A DNA stretch of 64,000 nt from Bradyrhizobium monzae (lineage in GTDB: Bacteria > Pseudomonadota > Alphaproteobacteria > Rhizobiales > Xanthobacteraceae). The stretch is taken from positions 310,001 to 374,000 of the forward strand of contig NZ_JAIRDQ010000002.1 of assembly GCF_021458635.1 (NCBI RefSeq). Direction: 5' to 3'. How positions within the stretch are numbered: position 1 is the stretch's first letter; each line of letters starts with the position of its first letter. Position numbers and translations under genes: made by a program. The notes below the pieces were generated by a model, which saw only the letters and a list, made by a program, of their open reading frames with translations, was not told the origin of the DNA and ran no database searches. This document shows positions 1 through 9,683 of the stretch, in pieces.

Positions 1-260
1 TAGGCCGTGGGCACCACGACGTCATAGCCGGACTTGCCGGCCATCAGGCGCGTCTCCAGCGTCTCGTTGGCATCGAAGGTGTCGTACACCACCTTGATGC
101 CGGTCTCCTTGGTGAAGGCCTCAAGGACGTCGGGCGCCATGTAGTTCGACCAGTTGTAGAAGTTGACGACCCGCTCCTCGGCCCTCACTGGGGCGGAGAG
201 CAACGTCAGCGCGGCGATTGCAAAACCAAGGCAAAGCCCGAAGCGGCCGACGTTCGTCAT
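1..260 (-). CDS. Polyamine ABC transporter substrate-binding protein, N-terminal part
   Basis: Partial gene: the start codon ATG is at 260 and the rest runs off the left edge. About 86 codons are visible. A hydrophobic signal peptide covers residues 1-28, ending near APVRAEE. The mature protein opens with VVNFYNWSNYMAPDVLEAF and continues to TFDANETLETRLMAGKSGYDVVVPT. This N-terminus is typical of the PotD/PotF family of periplasmic spermidine/putrescine-binding proteins. It should deliver polyamine to an inner-membrane ABC importer whose other genes would lie outside the window. The substrate (putrescine, spermidine or a related amine) cannot be told from this fragment. Confidence 0.88.
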   Translation of the reverse strand, partial: MTNVGRFGLCLGFAIAALTLLSAPVRAEERVVNFYNWSNYMAPDVLEAFTKETGIKVVYDTFDANETLETRLMAGKSGYDVVVPTA

Positions 261-266
261 CTCGGT

Positions 267-1445
267 CTACCTCTTGCGTCCGCGTATCGCGTCCGACAGC
301 CGCTCCAGGGCGGTGTCGAGCGTCTGGTCGTTCTTGGCAAAGCAGAAGCGGACCACCGAGGTCACCGGGTCCTGCTCGTAGAACGCCGAGACTGGGATCG
401 CGGCGACCTTGTAGTCTTTCACGATCCGCCAGCAGAATTCGGCATCGCTCTCGTTCAGCCCAAGCGGCGACAGATCGACGGTGAGGAAATAAGTTCCCTG
501 CGACTTCAGCACGGGGAAGCCGAGGCTCTCGAGCCCCTTGGTCAGGCGGTCCCTGCTCCGCACCAGATCCTTGCGCATCGACAGGAAGTACTCGTCGGGC
601 TTGCCGAGGCCGTAGGCGACGGCGGCCTGGAGGTTCGGCGCGGTGGTGAAGGTCAGGAACTGGTGCACCTTGGCGGCGACGCGCAACAGCGGCGGCGCGG
701 CGCAGACGAAGCCGATCTTCCAGCCGGTCAGCGAGAAGATCTTGCCGGCCGACCCGACCTTGATGGTGCGATCGCGCATGCCCGGGATGGTGATCAGCGG
801 GATGTGCTTGTGCTCGTCGAAGGTGACGTGCTCCCAGACCTCGTCGCAGATCGCGATGACGTCGAACTCCTGGCAGTAGCGCGCCAAGAGCTCGAGGTCC
901 TCGCGCGGATAGACCACCGCGCTAGGATTCAAGGGATTGTTGAACAGCACCGCCTTGGTCTTTGAATTGAAGACGCTTTTCAGCATGTCCTCATTCAGCC
1001 GCCAATGCGGTGGCTCGAGCCGCACCAGGCGCGGAATGCCGCCGGCCTGGCGGATGATCGGCAGGTAGGAATCATAGACCGGCTGGAAGCAGACCACCTC
1101 GTCGCCGGGCTGCACCACCGACAGGATCGCCGAGGTCAGCGCCTCGGTGCCGCCGGAGGTCACCATCACCTCGCTCATCGGATCGAGCTTGAGGTTGTGC
1201 CAATGGCCGTAATGGGTCGCGATCGCCTGGCGCAGCTCCGGGATGCCCATCATCGACGGATACTGGTTGTAGCCGTTGAGCGAGGCGTCGGCGGCTGCGC
1301 GGCGGATGTCCTCGGGGCCGGGATCGTCGGGAAAGCCCTGGCCGAGATTGATGGCGTTGTTGTCGCGCGCGGCCTGCGACATCGCCTCGAAGATGGTGAC
1401 GGGAAGGTCGGCGAAGACCTTGTTCAGCGAAGAGCTCTTGGTCAT
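267..1445 (-). CDS. Class I/II PLP-dependent aminotransferase
   Basis: This 392-aa protein has the fold-type I aminotransferase layout. GQGFPDDPGP lies near the N-terminus, then TSGGTEAL for cofactor phosphate binding, NNPLNPS, and CDEVWEHV with the Asp that contacts the pyridine nitrogen. The Schiff-base Lys is in SAGKIFSLTGWK near residue 235. The pattern is closest to the kynurenine aminotransferase/YbdL group that handles methionine, glutamine or aromatic amino acids; substrate is not determinable here. An upstream in-frame TTG at 1463 would overlap the rhodanese gene, but ATG 1445 is the natural start. It lies 7 bases after the rhodanese stop, so the two genes are probably cotranscribed. 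Confidence 0.9.
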   Translation of the reverse strand: MTKSSSLNKVFADLPVTIFEAMSQAARDNNAINLGQGFPDDPGPEDIRRAAADASLNGYNQYPSMMGIPELRQAIATHYGHWHNLKLDPMSEVMVTSGGTEALTSAILSVVQPGDEVVCFQPVYDSYLPIIRQAGGIPRLVRLEPPHWRLNEDMLKSVFNSKTKAVLFNNPLNPSAVVYPREDLELLARYCQEFDVIAICDEVWEHVTFDEHKHIPLITIPGMRDRTIKVGSAGKIFSLTGWKIGFVCAAPPLLRVAAKVHQFLTFTTAPNLQAAVAYGLGKPDEYFLSMRKDLVRSRDRLTKGLESLGFPVLKSQGTYFLTVDLSPLGLNESDAEFCWRIVKDYKVAAIPVSAFYEQDPVTSVVRFCFAKNDQTLDTALERLSDAIRGRKR

Positions 1446-1452
1446 CGCGAGG

Positions 1453-1779
1453 TTAGCCACCAACCTTGCTGGGGAGACCCGCCGCCTTCCAGCCGAGCAT
1501 GCCGCCGGCCAGATGCTTGTCGTAAGGCAGGCCCGCGGCCTGGGCGGCGAGCGAGGCGGTCACCGAGCGCTTGCCCGAGCGGCAGGCGAACACGACCTCC
1601 CTGCCTTGCGGATCGGGGATCGCCTTCGGATCGAAGGTCGAGAGCGGCACGACCACGCCGTAAGGGTAAGCCTCAGCCTCGACCTCGTTCGGCTCACGGA
1701 CGTCGACGAGCAGATAGCGGCCCTCCGCGACACCCTTGGAAACCTCCTCGGGGGTCAGATCCTGTACTTGATTTGCCAC
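1453..1779 (-). CDS. Rhodanese-like domain protein
   Basis: Single-domain rhodanese of 108 aa. The active-site loop is CRSGKRS, with the catalytic Cys that would carry a persulfide, and the N-terminal DVREPNE motif is present, as is AGGMLGW near the C-terminus. Such proteins move sulfane sulfur to acceptors. The start is taken as GTG 1779 because GGAGG sits 5 bases upstream; the longer in-frame reading to 1833 has no such site and adds only low-complexity residues. It lies directly before the aminotransferase, suggesting a joint role in sulfur amino acid handling, which is an inference. Confidence 0.88.
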   Translation of the reverse strand: MANQVQDLTPEEVSKGVAEGRYLLVDVREPNEVEAEAYPYGVVVPLSTFDPKAIPDPQGREVVFACRSGKRSVTASLAAQAAGLPYDKHLAGGMLGWKAAGLPSKVGG

Positions 1780-1951
1780 ATCATCCTCCAACGTCGCGGG
1801 GCGCCCGCCGGGGCAATCCCGGCCGGCGGGCAACCTCGCCTCTCAGGCATTGAAAATCAAGCGCTACAAAGGCTTGGGCTGCCTTGCGCAAGTTAAAGCT
1901 AAATCGCAGCGACTTGAAGTACGCTTTGAATCCCGACGCCAGATCGTGAGC

Positions 1952-3880
1952 CTAAATCGTCACCTGCGTGCCGACCTCGACGACCCGGCCAGAGGGGATC
2001 TGGAAATAGTCGGTAGCATCGTTGGCGGAGCGGCTGAGCGAGATGAACAGCCTGTCCTGCCAGCGCGGCATGCCGGAATGGGCGGCGGGCTTGAGCGCCC
2101 TCCGCGACAGGAAGAACGAGGTCGACATGATGTCGAACTGCCAGCCGAGCTTGCGGGCGATCGCCAGCGCCTTCGGCACGTTGGGCGATTCCATGAAGCC
2201 GAACTTCAGCGTCACCTTGGAGAAGGTCGGCGAGATCTGCTCCAGCTTCACCCGCTCGGCCGGATCGATGCGCGGGGTCTGCGCGGTCTCGATGGTGAGA
2301 ATGACATTCTTCTCGTGAAGCACCTTGTAGTGTTTCAGACTATGCATCAGCGCGGTCGGCGCGCTCAGGGGATCGCTGGTCAGGAACACGGCGGTGCCAG
2401 GCACCCGCTGCGGCGGCCGCTTCTCCAGCATCGCCACGAGGTCGGCGAGCGGGAATTCGAGCTTGCGCGACTTCTCGAACAAGAGCCGGCTGCCGCGCCG
2501 CCACGTGTACATCATGAGGATCATGAGCGCGCCGAGCGCCAGCGGCACCCAGCCGCCCTCGAACACCTTGAGCAAATTGGCGGCGAGGAAGGTCAGGTCG
2601 AGGAACAGGAACGGCGCGATCAGGGCGGCGGCCCACAGCGGCGACCACTTCCAGGCCTTCCAGATCACGACAAAACCCATCAAGCCGGTGACCACCATCG
2701 TGCCGGTCACGGCGATGCCGTAGGCGGAGGCGAGCGCGCTGGAAGAGCGGAACAGCAGCACCATCATGATCACGGCAACCAGCAGCAGCTGGTTGATGCG
2801 CGGGATGAAGATCTGGCCGGAATGGGCTTCAGAGGTATGGCGAATTTCGAATCGGGGCAGCAGCCCGAGCTGGATCGCCTGCCGCGTCAGCGAATACGCG
2901 CCGGTGATGACGGCCTGGCTCGCGATGACGGTGGCGGCCGTGGCCAGCACAACCATGCAGCCGCGAATAATGCCTTGCGGGAAGAGCTGGAAGAACGGGC
3001 TCTCGATCGCGCCGGGATCGCCGAGCACGAGAGCGCCCTGCCCAAGATAGTTCAGCGCCAGCGACGGCAGCACGATGAACAGCCAGGCGGTCTGGATCGG
3101 CCGCTTGCCGAAATGGCCGAGGTCGGCATAGAGCGCCTCGGCGCCGGTCACGGCCAGGAACACGGCACCCAGCGTCACGAAGCCGATGATGCCGTGGTGG
3201 AACATGAAGGACACGGCGTAGAACGGATTCAGCGCGAGCAGCACCTGCGGCTGCGCGATGATCGGATGGATCGCGGCGACCGCGATCACCGCAAACCAGA
3301 CGCACATCACCGGTCCGAAGAACGCCGCCACGCGGGCGGTGCCGCGCGACTGCACGGCAAACAGGAACACCAGGATCACCACCGTCAGCGGAACGATATA
3401 GGGCTCGAACCGCAGCGTGACGTCCTTCATGCCTTCGAGGGCCGACAGCACCGAGACCGCCGGCGTGATCACGGCATCGCCGTAGAACAGGGCGCCGGAG
3501 ATGATGCCGAGCAGGACGATGGTTGCGCCGCCGGTGCCGACCGCGCGCTGCGCCAGTGCCATCAAGGCCAGCGTGCCGCCCTCGCCGTTGTTGTCGGCGC
3601 GGAGCAGGATCACGACGTATTTGAGCGTCACCACGACGATCAGCGCCCACAGGATCAGGGACACCACACCGAGAACAGCCGCCGCCGTCGGCGCGCCTTC
3701 CGCGCCTGAGGCCGCCATCACCGCCTCGCGGAAGGCGTAGAGCGGGCTGGTGCCGATGTCGCCATAGACCACGCCGATGCTGCCGAGCGTCAGCGCACCG
3801 AAACCGGCAGTGGTGTGGGCATCGCCATGCCCATTGGCCGCCGCCGTTTCCGGGGCGGGAACTGCTACGTCACTTGTCAT
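1952..3880 (-). CDS. kup: Potassium uptake protein Kup, copy 1
   Basis: 642-aa member of the KUP/HAK/KT low-affinity proton-coupled potassium transporters in the inner membrane. The N-terminus shows the family signature [18 protein letters not shown], followed by about 12 hydrophobic segments (residues 25-450) including [18 protein letters not shown] and [11 protein letters not shown] cytoplasmic C-terminal domain ends at [19 protein letters not shown]. Full length for the family. The next gene upstream on the same strand is a second, closely similar kup, separated by 154 bases. This is the downstream member of the pair. Confidence 0.96.
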   Translation of the reverse strand: MTSDVAVPAPETAAANGHGDAHTTAGFGALTLGSIGVVYGDIGTSPLYAFREAVMAASGAEGAPTAAAVLGVVSLILWALIVVVTLKYVVILLRADNNGEGGTLALMALAQRAVGTGGATIVLLGIISGALFYGDAVITPAVSVLSALEGMKDVTLRFEPYIVPLTVVILVFLFAVQSRGTARVAAFFGPVMCVWFAVIAVAAIHPIIAQPQVLLALNPFYAVSFMFHHGIIGFVTLGAVFLAVTGAEALYADLGHFGKRPIQTAWLFIVLPSLALNYLGQGALVLGDPGAIESPFFQLFPQGIIRGCMVVLATAATVIASQAVITGAYSLTRQAIQLGLLPRFEIRHTSEAHSGQIFIPRINQLLLVAVIMMVLLFRSSSALASAYGIAVTGTMVVTGLMGFVVIWKAWKWSPLWAAALIAPFLFLDLTFLAANLLKVFEGGWVPLALGALMILMMYTWRRGSRLLFEKSRKLEFPLADLVAMLEKRPPQRVPGTAVFLTSDPLSAPTALMHSLKHYKVLHEKNVILTIETAQTPRIDPAERVKLEQISPTFSKVTLKFGFMESPNVPKALAIARKLGWQFDIMSTSFFLSRRALKPAAHSGMPRWQDRLFISLSRSANDATDYFQIPSGRVVEVGTQVTI

Positions 3881-4034
3881 GGGAGAGCCTGGTGGCCTCT
3901 AAAAATGCTTCACTGCACAACGGCGGAGGAGCGCGCGCGGCTTATAGTCCTGCGCTGATGGCATAGCCTAGCCCGATTCTGGGCCCTTGGCATGCAAAAC
4001 TCGCATAGGTCCGTCATTGCGTCCGATGCAGCGT

Positions 4035-5933
4035 TCAAATGGTGACTTGGGTTCCGACTTCAACCACCCGCCCCGTCGGAATCTGGAAATAGTCGGTGGC
4101 GTCATTGGCCGAGCGGCTGAGCGCGATGAACAGGTGGTCCTGCCAGAGTGGCATGCCCGACTGTGCCGACGCCTTCAGCGAGCGCCGTGACACGAAGAAC
4201 GACGTCGACATGATGTCGAACTGCCAGCCCTGCTTGCGCGCGATCGCAAGCGCCTTGGGCACGTTCGGCTGCTCCATGAAGCCGAAGCGCAGCCGGACCT
4301 TGGAGAACTTCTCGCTGATCTTCTCCATCTTGAAGCGATCAGCGAGATCGACCCGCGGCGTGTGCGCGGTTTCGATGGTGAGGATCACGTTGTGCTCGTG
4401 CAGCACCTTGTTGTGCTTGAGATTGTGCAACAGCGCGGTCGGCACGAAGGCGGGATCGCTGGTCAAAAACACCGCCGTGCCCTTGACGATATGCGGCGGC
4501 CGCTTCTCCAGGCTGCGGATCAGATCGTCCAGCGGCACCTCGATCCGGCGCGTCTTCTGGATCAGAGTCCCCGACCCGCGCCGCCAGGTCCAGATCGTCC
4601 CCGCCATCGCCGCACCGAACAGCAGCGGCACCCAGGCGCCTTCGAGCAGCTTCAACAGATTGGCGCTGAAGAAGGTCATGTCGACCATGACGAAGGGCAG
4701 GATCACGGCCGCAGCTGTCGCGGCGCGCCAGTTCCACAATTTCCAGATCACCACGAAGCCCATGATGCCGTCGGCGACCATGGTGGTGGAGACCGCGATG
4801 CCGTAGGCCGAAGCCAGATTGCTGGGCGTGTGGAACAACAGCACCAGCAGCATCACGCCGATCAGCAGCAGCCGGTTGACGCGCGGCAAATAGATCTGGC
4901 CGGCATGGGTTTCGGAGGTGTAGCGCACTTCGAAACGCGGCAGCAGGCCGAGCTGCACCGCCTGATAGACCAGCGAATAGGCGCCGGTGATCACCGCCTG
5001 GCTGGCGATCACGGTGGCCGCGGTTGCAAGCCCGACCAGCGGCAGCACCAGATGCGCGGGCACCATGCGATAAAAGGAATGCTCGATCGCACTCGGATCG
5101 GACAGCACCAGCGCGCCCTGCCCGAAATAATTGATCAGCAGCGACGGCAGCACGAAAAACATCCAGGCCGACTGGATCGGCTTGCGGCCGAAATGTCCGA
5201 GGTCGGCATAGAGCGCCTCGCCACCGGTTACGGCGAGGAAGACCGCGCCGAGCGTCACCAGGCCGATCGTGCCGTGCGACAGCAGGAATTGGAACGCATA
5301 ATAGGGATTGATCGCGGCCAGCACCGACGGATCGTCGGCGATGTGAATGACGCCCAGCACCGCCAGGACCGTGAACCAGACCACCATCACCGGCCCGAAG
5401 GCCGAGGCCACCAGCGCGGTCCCCTTGCTCTGGATCGCAAACAGCAAGACCAGGATCAGGACCGTCAGCGGCACGACATAATGCTCGAACGCCGGCGTCG
5501 CGAGCTTGAGGCCATCGACTGCCGACAGCACCGAGATCGCCGGCGTGATCATGGAATCACCGATGAACATGGAGGCGCCGACTACGCCGAGCGCCAGCAG
5601 GAACCAGCTCCGCCGTCCCAGCGCCCGTTGGCCCAGCGCCATCAGCGAGAGCGTGCCGCCCTCGCCGTTATTGTCGGCCCGCAGCAGGAGCAGGACGTAT
5701 TTGGCGGTGACGACGATCAGCAGCGCCCACAGGATCAGCGAGAGCACGCCGAGTACCATGATCCGCGTGACCGGCTCGCCATGGGCCGCCCCTCGGACCG
5801 CCTCATGGAAGGCGTACAGCGGTGAAGTGCCGATATCGCCAAAGACGACACCGATGCTCCCGAGCGTGAGGGACCAAAAGCCCGAAGTGACCGGCCCTTC
5901 CTGGGTCTCGGTCGATGTGATGCTCGCCGTCAT
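4035..5933 (-). CDS. kup: Potassium uptake protein Kup, copy 2
   Basis: 632-aa Kup paralogue. It carries the same landmarks as its neighbour: [54 protein letters not shown], and an almost identical C-terminal end, [19 protein letters not shown]. The two proteins are clearly similar along their whole lengths, so the pair arose by tandem duplication. Start ATG at 5933. The long open frames on the opposite strand of both kup genes are composition artefacts. Tandem kup pairs are known in Bradyrhizobium; whether the copies differ in affinity or expression cannot be seen here. Confidence 0.96.
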   Translation of the reverse strand: MTASITSTETQEGPVTSGFWSLTLGSIGVVFGDIGTSPLYAFHEAVRGAAHGEPVTRIMVLGVLSLILWALLIVVTAKYVLLLLRADNNGEGGTLSLMALGQRALGRRSWFLLALGVVGASMFIGDSMITPAISVLSAVDGLKLATPAFEHYVVPLTVLILVLLFAIQSKGTALVASAFGPVMVVWFTVLAVLGVIHIADDPSVLAAINPYYAFQFLLSHGTIGLVTLGAVFLAVTGGEALYADLGHFGRKPIQSAWMFFVLPSLLINYFGQGALVLSDPSAIEHSFYRMVPAHLVLPLVGLATAATVIASQAVITGAYSLVYQAVQLGLLPRFEVRYTSETHAGQIYLPRVNRLLLIGVMLLVLLFHTPSNLASAYGIAVSTTMVADGIMGFVVIWKLWNWRAATAAAVILPFVMVDMTFFSANLLKLLEGAWVPLLFGAAMAGTIWTWRRGSGTLIQKTRRIEVPLDDLIRSLEKRPPHIVKGTAVFLTSDPAFVPTALLHNLKHNKVLHEHNVILTIETAHTPRVDLADRFKMEKISEKFSKVRLRFGFMEQPNVPKALAIARKQGWQFDIMSTSFFVSRRSLKASAQSGMPLWQDHLFIALSRSANDATDYFQIPTGRVVEVGTQVTI

Positions 5934-6115
5934 GAGGGTGGAAAACGCTTCGTCCCTGGAATTGATCCGGCGCCTTTTGACGCTTCCGCTGCGCCTGTCA
6001 ATCGGCCCGCCACCATAGCAGGCGCCGAGCGAGATGCTGTGACGGCGCGGCCACGTTCGTCGCCTTCGCGACGAATAGCCTCAGGTAAAATGGTAACGCA
6101 AGGGATTCATTGCTT

Positions 6116-6164
6116 GGGCACGATCTTCTCGGAAAGCCGCTGCACACTTTTCCGGATCATGCCC
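6116..6164. repeat. Extragenic palindrome next to motB
   Basis: A 49-base imperfect palindrome whose ends are GGGCACGATC and GATCATGCCC, with inner arms TCGGAAA and TTTCCGG around GCCGCTGCACAC. It ends on the first base of the motB stop codon. Sequences of this form (ATGATCCGGAAAAGTGTGCAGCGG) are, from memory, a common dispersed repeat in Bradyrhizobium and Rhodopseudomonas. It may also act as the 3' hairpin for the motA-motB transcript, though no T-run follows. Confidence 0.6.
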
Positions 6165-6994
6165 TAAGGCTTCAAGTTCGGCGGCAGCGGCGGGTCTTCA
6201 CGCATCAAGGTGATGGTCACGCGGCGGTTTGCGGCAAGCGATGGGTCGTCCGGGAACAGCGGCTGGGTGTCCGCCTTGCCGGAGACGGCAAAGACATGCG
6301 ACGGCGGCAGACCCTCGCGCTCGAGGATCTGGCGCACCGCGTTGGCGCGGTCGGCCGACAGGTCGAAGGCGCCGTAATCGCTGCGGGTCGGCACGAAGCC
6401 GGCCGCAGTGTGGCCGGCGATGGAGACGCGCAAGGGGGTCGCCTTGAGCGGGACCGCGAGCTTCTCGATCAGGCGGCGGGTGCGGTCGTAGGGCACCTTG
6501 GAGCCGTCCGCGAACATCGAGCGGCCGTCCTGGTCGACGATCTCGAGGTTGAGACCCTGCTGGGTCTCCTCGAACATGATGTGCTTGGACATCTCGGTCA
6601 GTTCCGGCATGTCCTGCAAGGCCTGGCGCAGCGAGGCCGCGGCGAGCGCAAAATTGCGGTCGACCTTGAGCTTGGCACCCGAGGTACGATCGCGATCCTC
6701 CTGGTCCGGGGTCGGGGTGTTGGAGGCATCCTCGGGCTGAATGTGGTCGACGTGCTTCAGCCGCGGGCGCGTCGGCAAGCCGTCGGACTCGACGATGCCG
6801 GCGTAGCGCGCTTCGTTCTGAACGCCGAAGGCATCTCGCATGGAACCGGCGACGATCTTCAGCTTGTTGGCGTCCTGGGTCGAGAACGCGACGAGCATCA
6901 CGAAGAAGCTCATCATCAGGCCCATCAGGTCGGCGAAGGTCACGAACCAGCCGTGACCGCCGCCGTGCGCAGCGCCGCGTTTCTTCTTGGCCAT
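6164..6994 (-). CDS. motB: Flagellar motor stator protein MotB
   Basis: 276 aa. A short basic N-terminus is followed by one membrane segment, VTFADLMGLMMSFFVMLVAF, with Asp22 in FADLM, the ion-carrying residue of MotB/PomB stators. The C-terminal half is an OmpA/MotB peptidoglycan-binding domain, with LSADRANAVRQIL and NRRVTITL. It would anchor the stator to the cell wall while MotA-MotB channels ions to drive flagellar rotation. It lies 22 bases downstream of motA on the same strand. No other flagellar genes are nearby, so this is a detached stator locus. Confidence 0.95.
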   Translation of the reverse strand: MAKKKRGAAHGGGHGWFVTFADLMGLMMSFFVMLVAFSTQDANKLKIVAGSMRDAFGVQNEARYAGIVESDGLPTRPRLKHVDHIQPEDASNTPTPDQEDRDRTSGAKLKVDRNFALAAASLRQALQDMPELTEMSKHIMFEETQQGLNLEIVDQDGRSMFADGSKVPYDRTRRLIEKLAVPLKATPLRVSIAGHTAAGFVPTRSDYGAFDLSADRANAVRQILEREGLPPSHVFAVSGKADTQPLFPDDPSLAANRRVTITLMREDPPLPPNLKP

Positions 6995-7016
6995 CTGTCA
7001 AATCCCGGCGGGCGCC

Positions 7017-7790
7017 TTACGCCGGCACCGGCTCGCCCTCGGCATTACGATGCTTCTCCGGCAGGTAGGCCAGCAGCATTTCGCGCACCAGCGTCGGGCT
7101 CTTGGAGTCGCGGATCATCAGGATGCCGTCGATGATCAGGGTGCGGTTGGTCTCCTCGTCGAGCAGCTTGCCGTGCAGCTTGTCGGCGATCGGCAGACAG
7201 AACAGGTTGGCGACGAGCGCGCCGTAGAGGGTGGCGAGCAGCGCGGTCGCCATGAACGGGCCGAGCTTGGAGGGGTCGGTCATGTTCGCAAACATCTGCA
7301 CCATGCCGATCAGCGTGCCGATCATGCCGAAGGCCGGGGCGCAGTCGCCGATGGCGCGGTAGATCTTGCTGCCCTCGTCCAGATGCATCAGGAAATTGTC
7401 GCGGTCGCGCTCGAGATTGTCGCGGATGAAGTCGAGGTCGTAGCCGTCGGCGACGTAGCGGATGCCCTTGGCGAGGAACGGCTCGTCGGTCTCGACCTTT
7501 TCGAGACCCACCGGGCCCTGCTTGCGGGCGATTTCGGCTATGCGAGCAAGCTCGTCGACGAGGTCGTGGGCCGACAGGCGGCTCATCGTGAAGGCGAACT
7601 TGGCGCCGAGCGGAAGGCCATGCAGGAGCGCGCTGAGCGGGAAGCGGATCATGGTGGCGGAGATCGAGCCGCCGAAGATGATGATCATCGCATGTTCGGA
7701 AATGAACATGTGCAGGTCGCCGCCCATGAAGATCATCGTCGCGACGACGATGATGCCCGCAGTGAGCCCGACGCCCGTCATGATATCCAT
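7017..7790 (-). CDS. motA: Flagellar motor stator protein MotA
   Basis: 257-aa MotA/TolQ/ExbB-family protein with four expected membrane segments: two near the N-terminus (MTGVGLTAGIIVVATMIFMG and IIIFGGSISATM) and two near residues 145-200 (APAFGMIGTLIGMVQMF and LLATLYGALVANLFCLPIA). The loop between them is the cytoplasmic torque-generating domain. The chosen start is ATG 7790, preceded at 6 bases by GGAG; the longer frame opens with a TTG at 7802 inside that ribosome site. It forms an operon with motB. About 210 bases upstream, to the SDR gene, hold no gene. Confidence 0.95.
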   Translation of the reverse strand: MDIMTGVGLTAGIIVVATMIFMGGDLHMFISEHAMIIIFGGSISATMIRFPLSALLHGLPLGAKFAFTMSRLSAHDLVDELARIAEIARKQGPVGLEKVETDEPFLAKGIRYVADGYDLDFIRDNLERDRDNFLMHLDEGSKIYRAIGDCAPAFGMIGTLIGMVQMFANMTDPSKLGPFMATALLATLYGALVANLFCLPIADKLHGKLLDEETNRTLIIDGILMIRDSKSPTLVREMLLAYLPEKHRNAEGEPVPA

Positions 7791-8001
7791 GGGATACTCC
7801 AACGCGTACGCAACAACGGCCGTCCTGGCCGCTGGCGCGGCCCAACCCCGAGCCGCATCGGAAACCCTAGAGTGTCGCCATTAAAGACCCGTAAAGGTTA
7901 AGTTGAGCCGGCGCGCCGGATCGGCGCAGCGCGCTGACAGGACACCGGCTTTGCCGACGGCGGATAGAAATCTCAACACTTCGCTAACCATGACGGGTGC
8001 G

Positions 8002-8826
8002 CTAGGACGACAGTCCCGTCAGCTCCAGGCTGAGCGCGTGCAAGCGACTGCGCGCATCGGCGTCATAGGCCTGCGGATTGGCGCGCGCCTCGTTCATGCC
8101 GTTGAAGAATAGGCCGCTCTTGCCCGCGACGTCGTCGCCTTCGATGAGATGCCGGATCGCAGCGCCACCCTGCTCGACCGTCGACATCGGCGTGATGCCG
8201 CCGGCGCGTACCATCGTCGTGTTCATGTAGGTCGCCGGATGCAACGAATTCACGGTGATGCCGGCGCCCTTGAGCTCGGCCGCGAGATCGATCGTGAACA
8301 TGATCTGCGACAGTTTGCTCTGTGCATAGGCCCGCGAGCCGCTGTAGCCCTTCGTGATCATGACGTCGTCGAAATCGATCGGATGCTGGCCGAGCGACGC
8401 AACATTGACAATGCGCGACGGCGCCGCCGCCTTCAGCAGCGGCAGCAGCAGATGGGCGAGCAGGAAGCCCGAGAGATAGTTCACGGCAAAGCGCAGCTCG
8501 TGACCGTCGCGGCTCTCCTGGCGTTGCGGCCCGTCGCTCTGCGAGCCGATGCCGGCATTGCTGACGAAAACATCGAGCCGTTGATGATCCCGCGTCACGG
8601 CCGCGGCGAGTTCGCGCGTGCCAGCCATCGACGACAGATCAGCCTGATAGAAGGTCGGAGCGGTGTGGCCGGCCCTCACGATCTCCTCGATCAGCCCGTT
8701 TGCCCGCGCCGCGTCGCGACCGTGGATCAGAACATGCGCGCCCTCGGCGGCAAGGCGGTTCGCGACATAGCGCCCGACACCATCGGTCGAACCCGTGATC
8801 AGAACCGTCTTGCCGGCCATGTCCAT
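8002..8826 (-). CDS. Short-chain dehydrogenase/reductase
   Basis: 274-aa SDR. The N-terminal Rossmann motif is TGSTDGVGRYVA (TGxxxGxG), NAG appears in FVSNAGIGSQSD, the catalytic Ser region is IVNVASLGQ, and the YxxxK is seen in YAQSKLSQI. This fits the classical SDR family using NAD(P)(H) in the cytoplasm, and is closest to the retinol dehydrogenase/WW-oxidoreductase-like subgroup. The substrate is unknown. GGAG lies 7 bases before ATG 8826. It follows the RraA-like gene by 15 bases, so the two are likely cotranscribed. Confidence 0.9.
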   Translation of the reverse strand: MDMAGKTVLITGSTDGVGRYVANRLAAEGAHVLIHGRDAARANGLIEEIVRAGHTAPTFYQADLSSMAGTRELAAAVTRDHQRLDVFVSNAGIGSQSDGPQRQESRDGHELRFAVNYLSGFLLAHLLLPLLKAAAPSRIVNVASLGQHPIDFDDVMITKGYSGSRAYAQSKLSQIMFTIDLAAELKGAGITVNSLHPATYMNTTMVRAGGITPMSTVEQGGAAIRHLIEGDDVAGKSGLFFNGMNEARANPQAYDADARSRLHALSLELTGLSS

Positions 8827-8841
8827 CGCGCTACTCCGAGA

Positions 8842-9561
8842 TTAGTGGATCTCCGCCGAGCGCTTCAGCGCGGCCTTGAGCTTCTCCAGCGAGAAGTCCG
8901 GGCTGCGCGCGATCTCGAGGATCGGCGTCTCGCGGCGGCCGCAGAGCTCGGCGGCCTCGGGAAGCTTCGCAGCGATGTCGAGCGGGATCACGATGGCGCC
9001 ATGCTGATCGGCGTGGATCAGATCGTCCGACTTCACGGTCATGCCGGCGACGCGCACCTCGCCGCCAAAGCTCTCGGCATGCACCCATGCATGCGACGGG
9101 CCGATCGAGCCGGCCAGCGCCTGGAAGCCCGGCGCCCATTGCGGAATGTCGCGGATCGAGCCGTCGGTGATGACGCCGAGGCAACCGAGTGCCTTGTGCA
9201 CGTTGCTCTGCACCTCGCCCCAGAACGCGCCGTAGCCGACGTCATGACCGTCGATGTCCTGGATCACCGAGATGCGCGGACCGTGGCCGGTGCCGACATA
9301 TTCGTAATATTCGATGCGGCGCTTCGACTGTTCTTCGGCCGGCAGCGACGATTTCAACACTGAGCGGATCGCGACGGTGCGGGCATAGCCGACGATCGGC
9401 GGCAAATCCGGGAACGGGCAAACCAGCTGCTTGGTGGTGTAGCCGATCAGGCGGCGCTCGGGCGCCACGATCTCCATGGCGTTGCAGATCGTCGGCGTGT
9501 CGTAGCGGCCCAGCGCTTCGAGGACGGAAGCGGGCAGCGGCCCGGTCGCGGTATTGGTCAC
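8842..9561 (-). CDS. RraA/HMG aldolase-like family protein
   Basis: 239-aa protein of the RraA-like fold (once called dimethylmenaquinone methyltransferase family). Landmarks include RYDTPTICNAMEIV near the N-terminus, GVITDGSIRDIPQW, and GEVRVAGMTVKSDDLIHADQHGAIVIP, which holds the G-x-H-x-D-x-x-G-like metal and pyruvyl-binding region. Relatives include 4-hydroxy-4-methyl-2-oxoglutarate aldolase/oxaloacetate decarboxylase and the RNase E regulator RraA; an enzymatic role is more likely here. Start GTG 9561 has GGGAG 8 bases upstream. It is upstream of the SDR in a likely two-gene operon. Confidence 0.85.
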   Translation of the reverse strand: MTNTATGPLPASVLEALGRYDTPTICNAMEIVAPERRLIGYTTKQLVCPFPDLPPIVGYARTVAIRSVLKSSLPAEEQSKRRIEYYEYVGTGHGPRISVIQDIDGHDVGYGAFWGEVQSNVHKALGCLGVITDGSIRDIPQWAPGFQALAGSIGPSHAWVHAESFGGEVRVAGMTVKSDDLIHADQHGAIVIPLDIAAKLPEAAELCGRRETPILEIARSPDFSLEKLKAALKRSAEIH

Positions 9562-9683
9562 GGCGTTATCTCCCAGATTGGCGGCCGCTGTTGGCGCGGT
9601 GCCGCCGTCACAGGGCGATATAGCCGAGATCGGGCCTCAACCCAACTCAGGCGCTCTCATGGCAGATATCCGCGCGCGATCGC

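Noticed and set aside
1850..3709. Long plus-strand open frame of 619 codons opposite kup copy 1
   Set aside because: It is a codon-bias shadow: rich in Arg, His, Gln and Glu with no domain, while the opposite strand encodes a full Kup protein.
4362..5825. Plus-strand frame of 487 codons opposite kup copy 2
   Set aside because: Same reason: composition of an antisense frame in high-G+C DNA, no motif, and a clear gene on the other strand.
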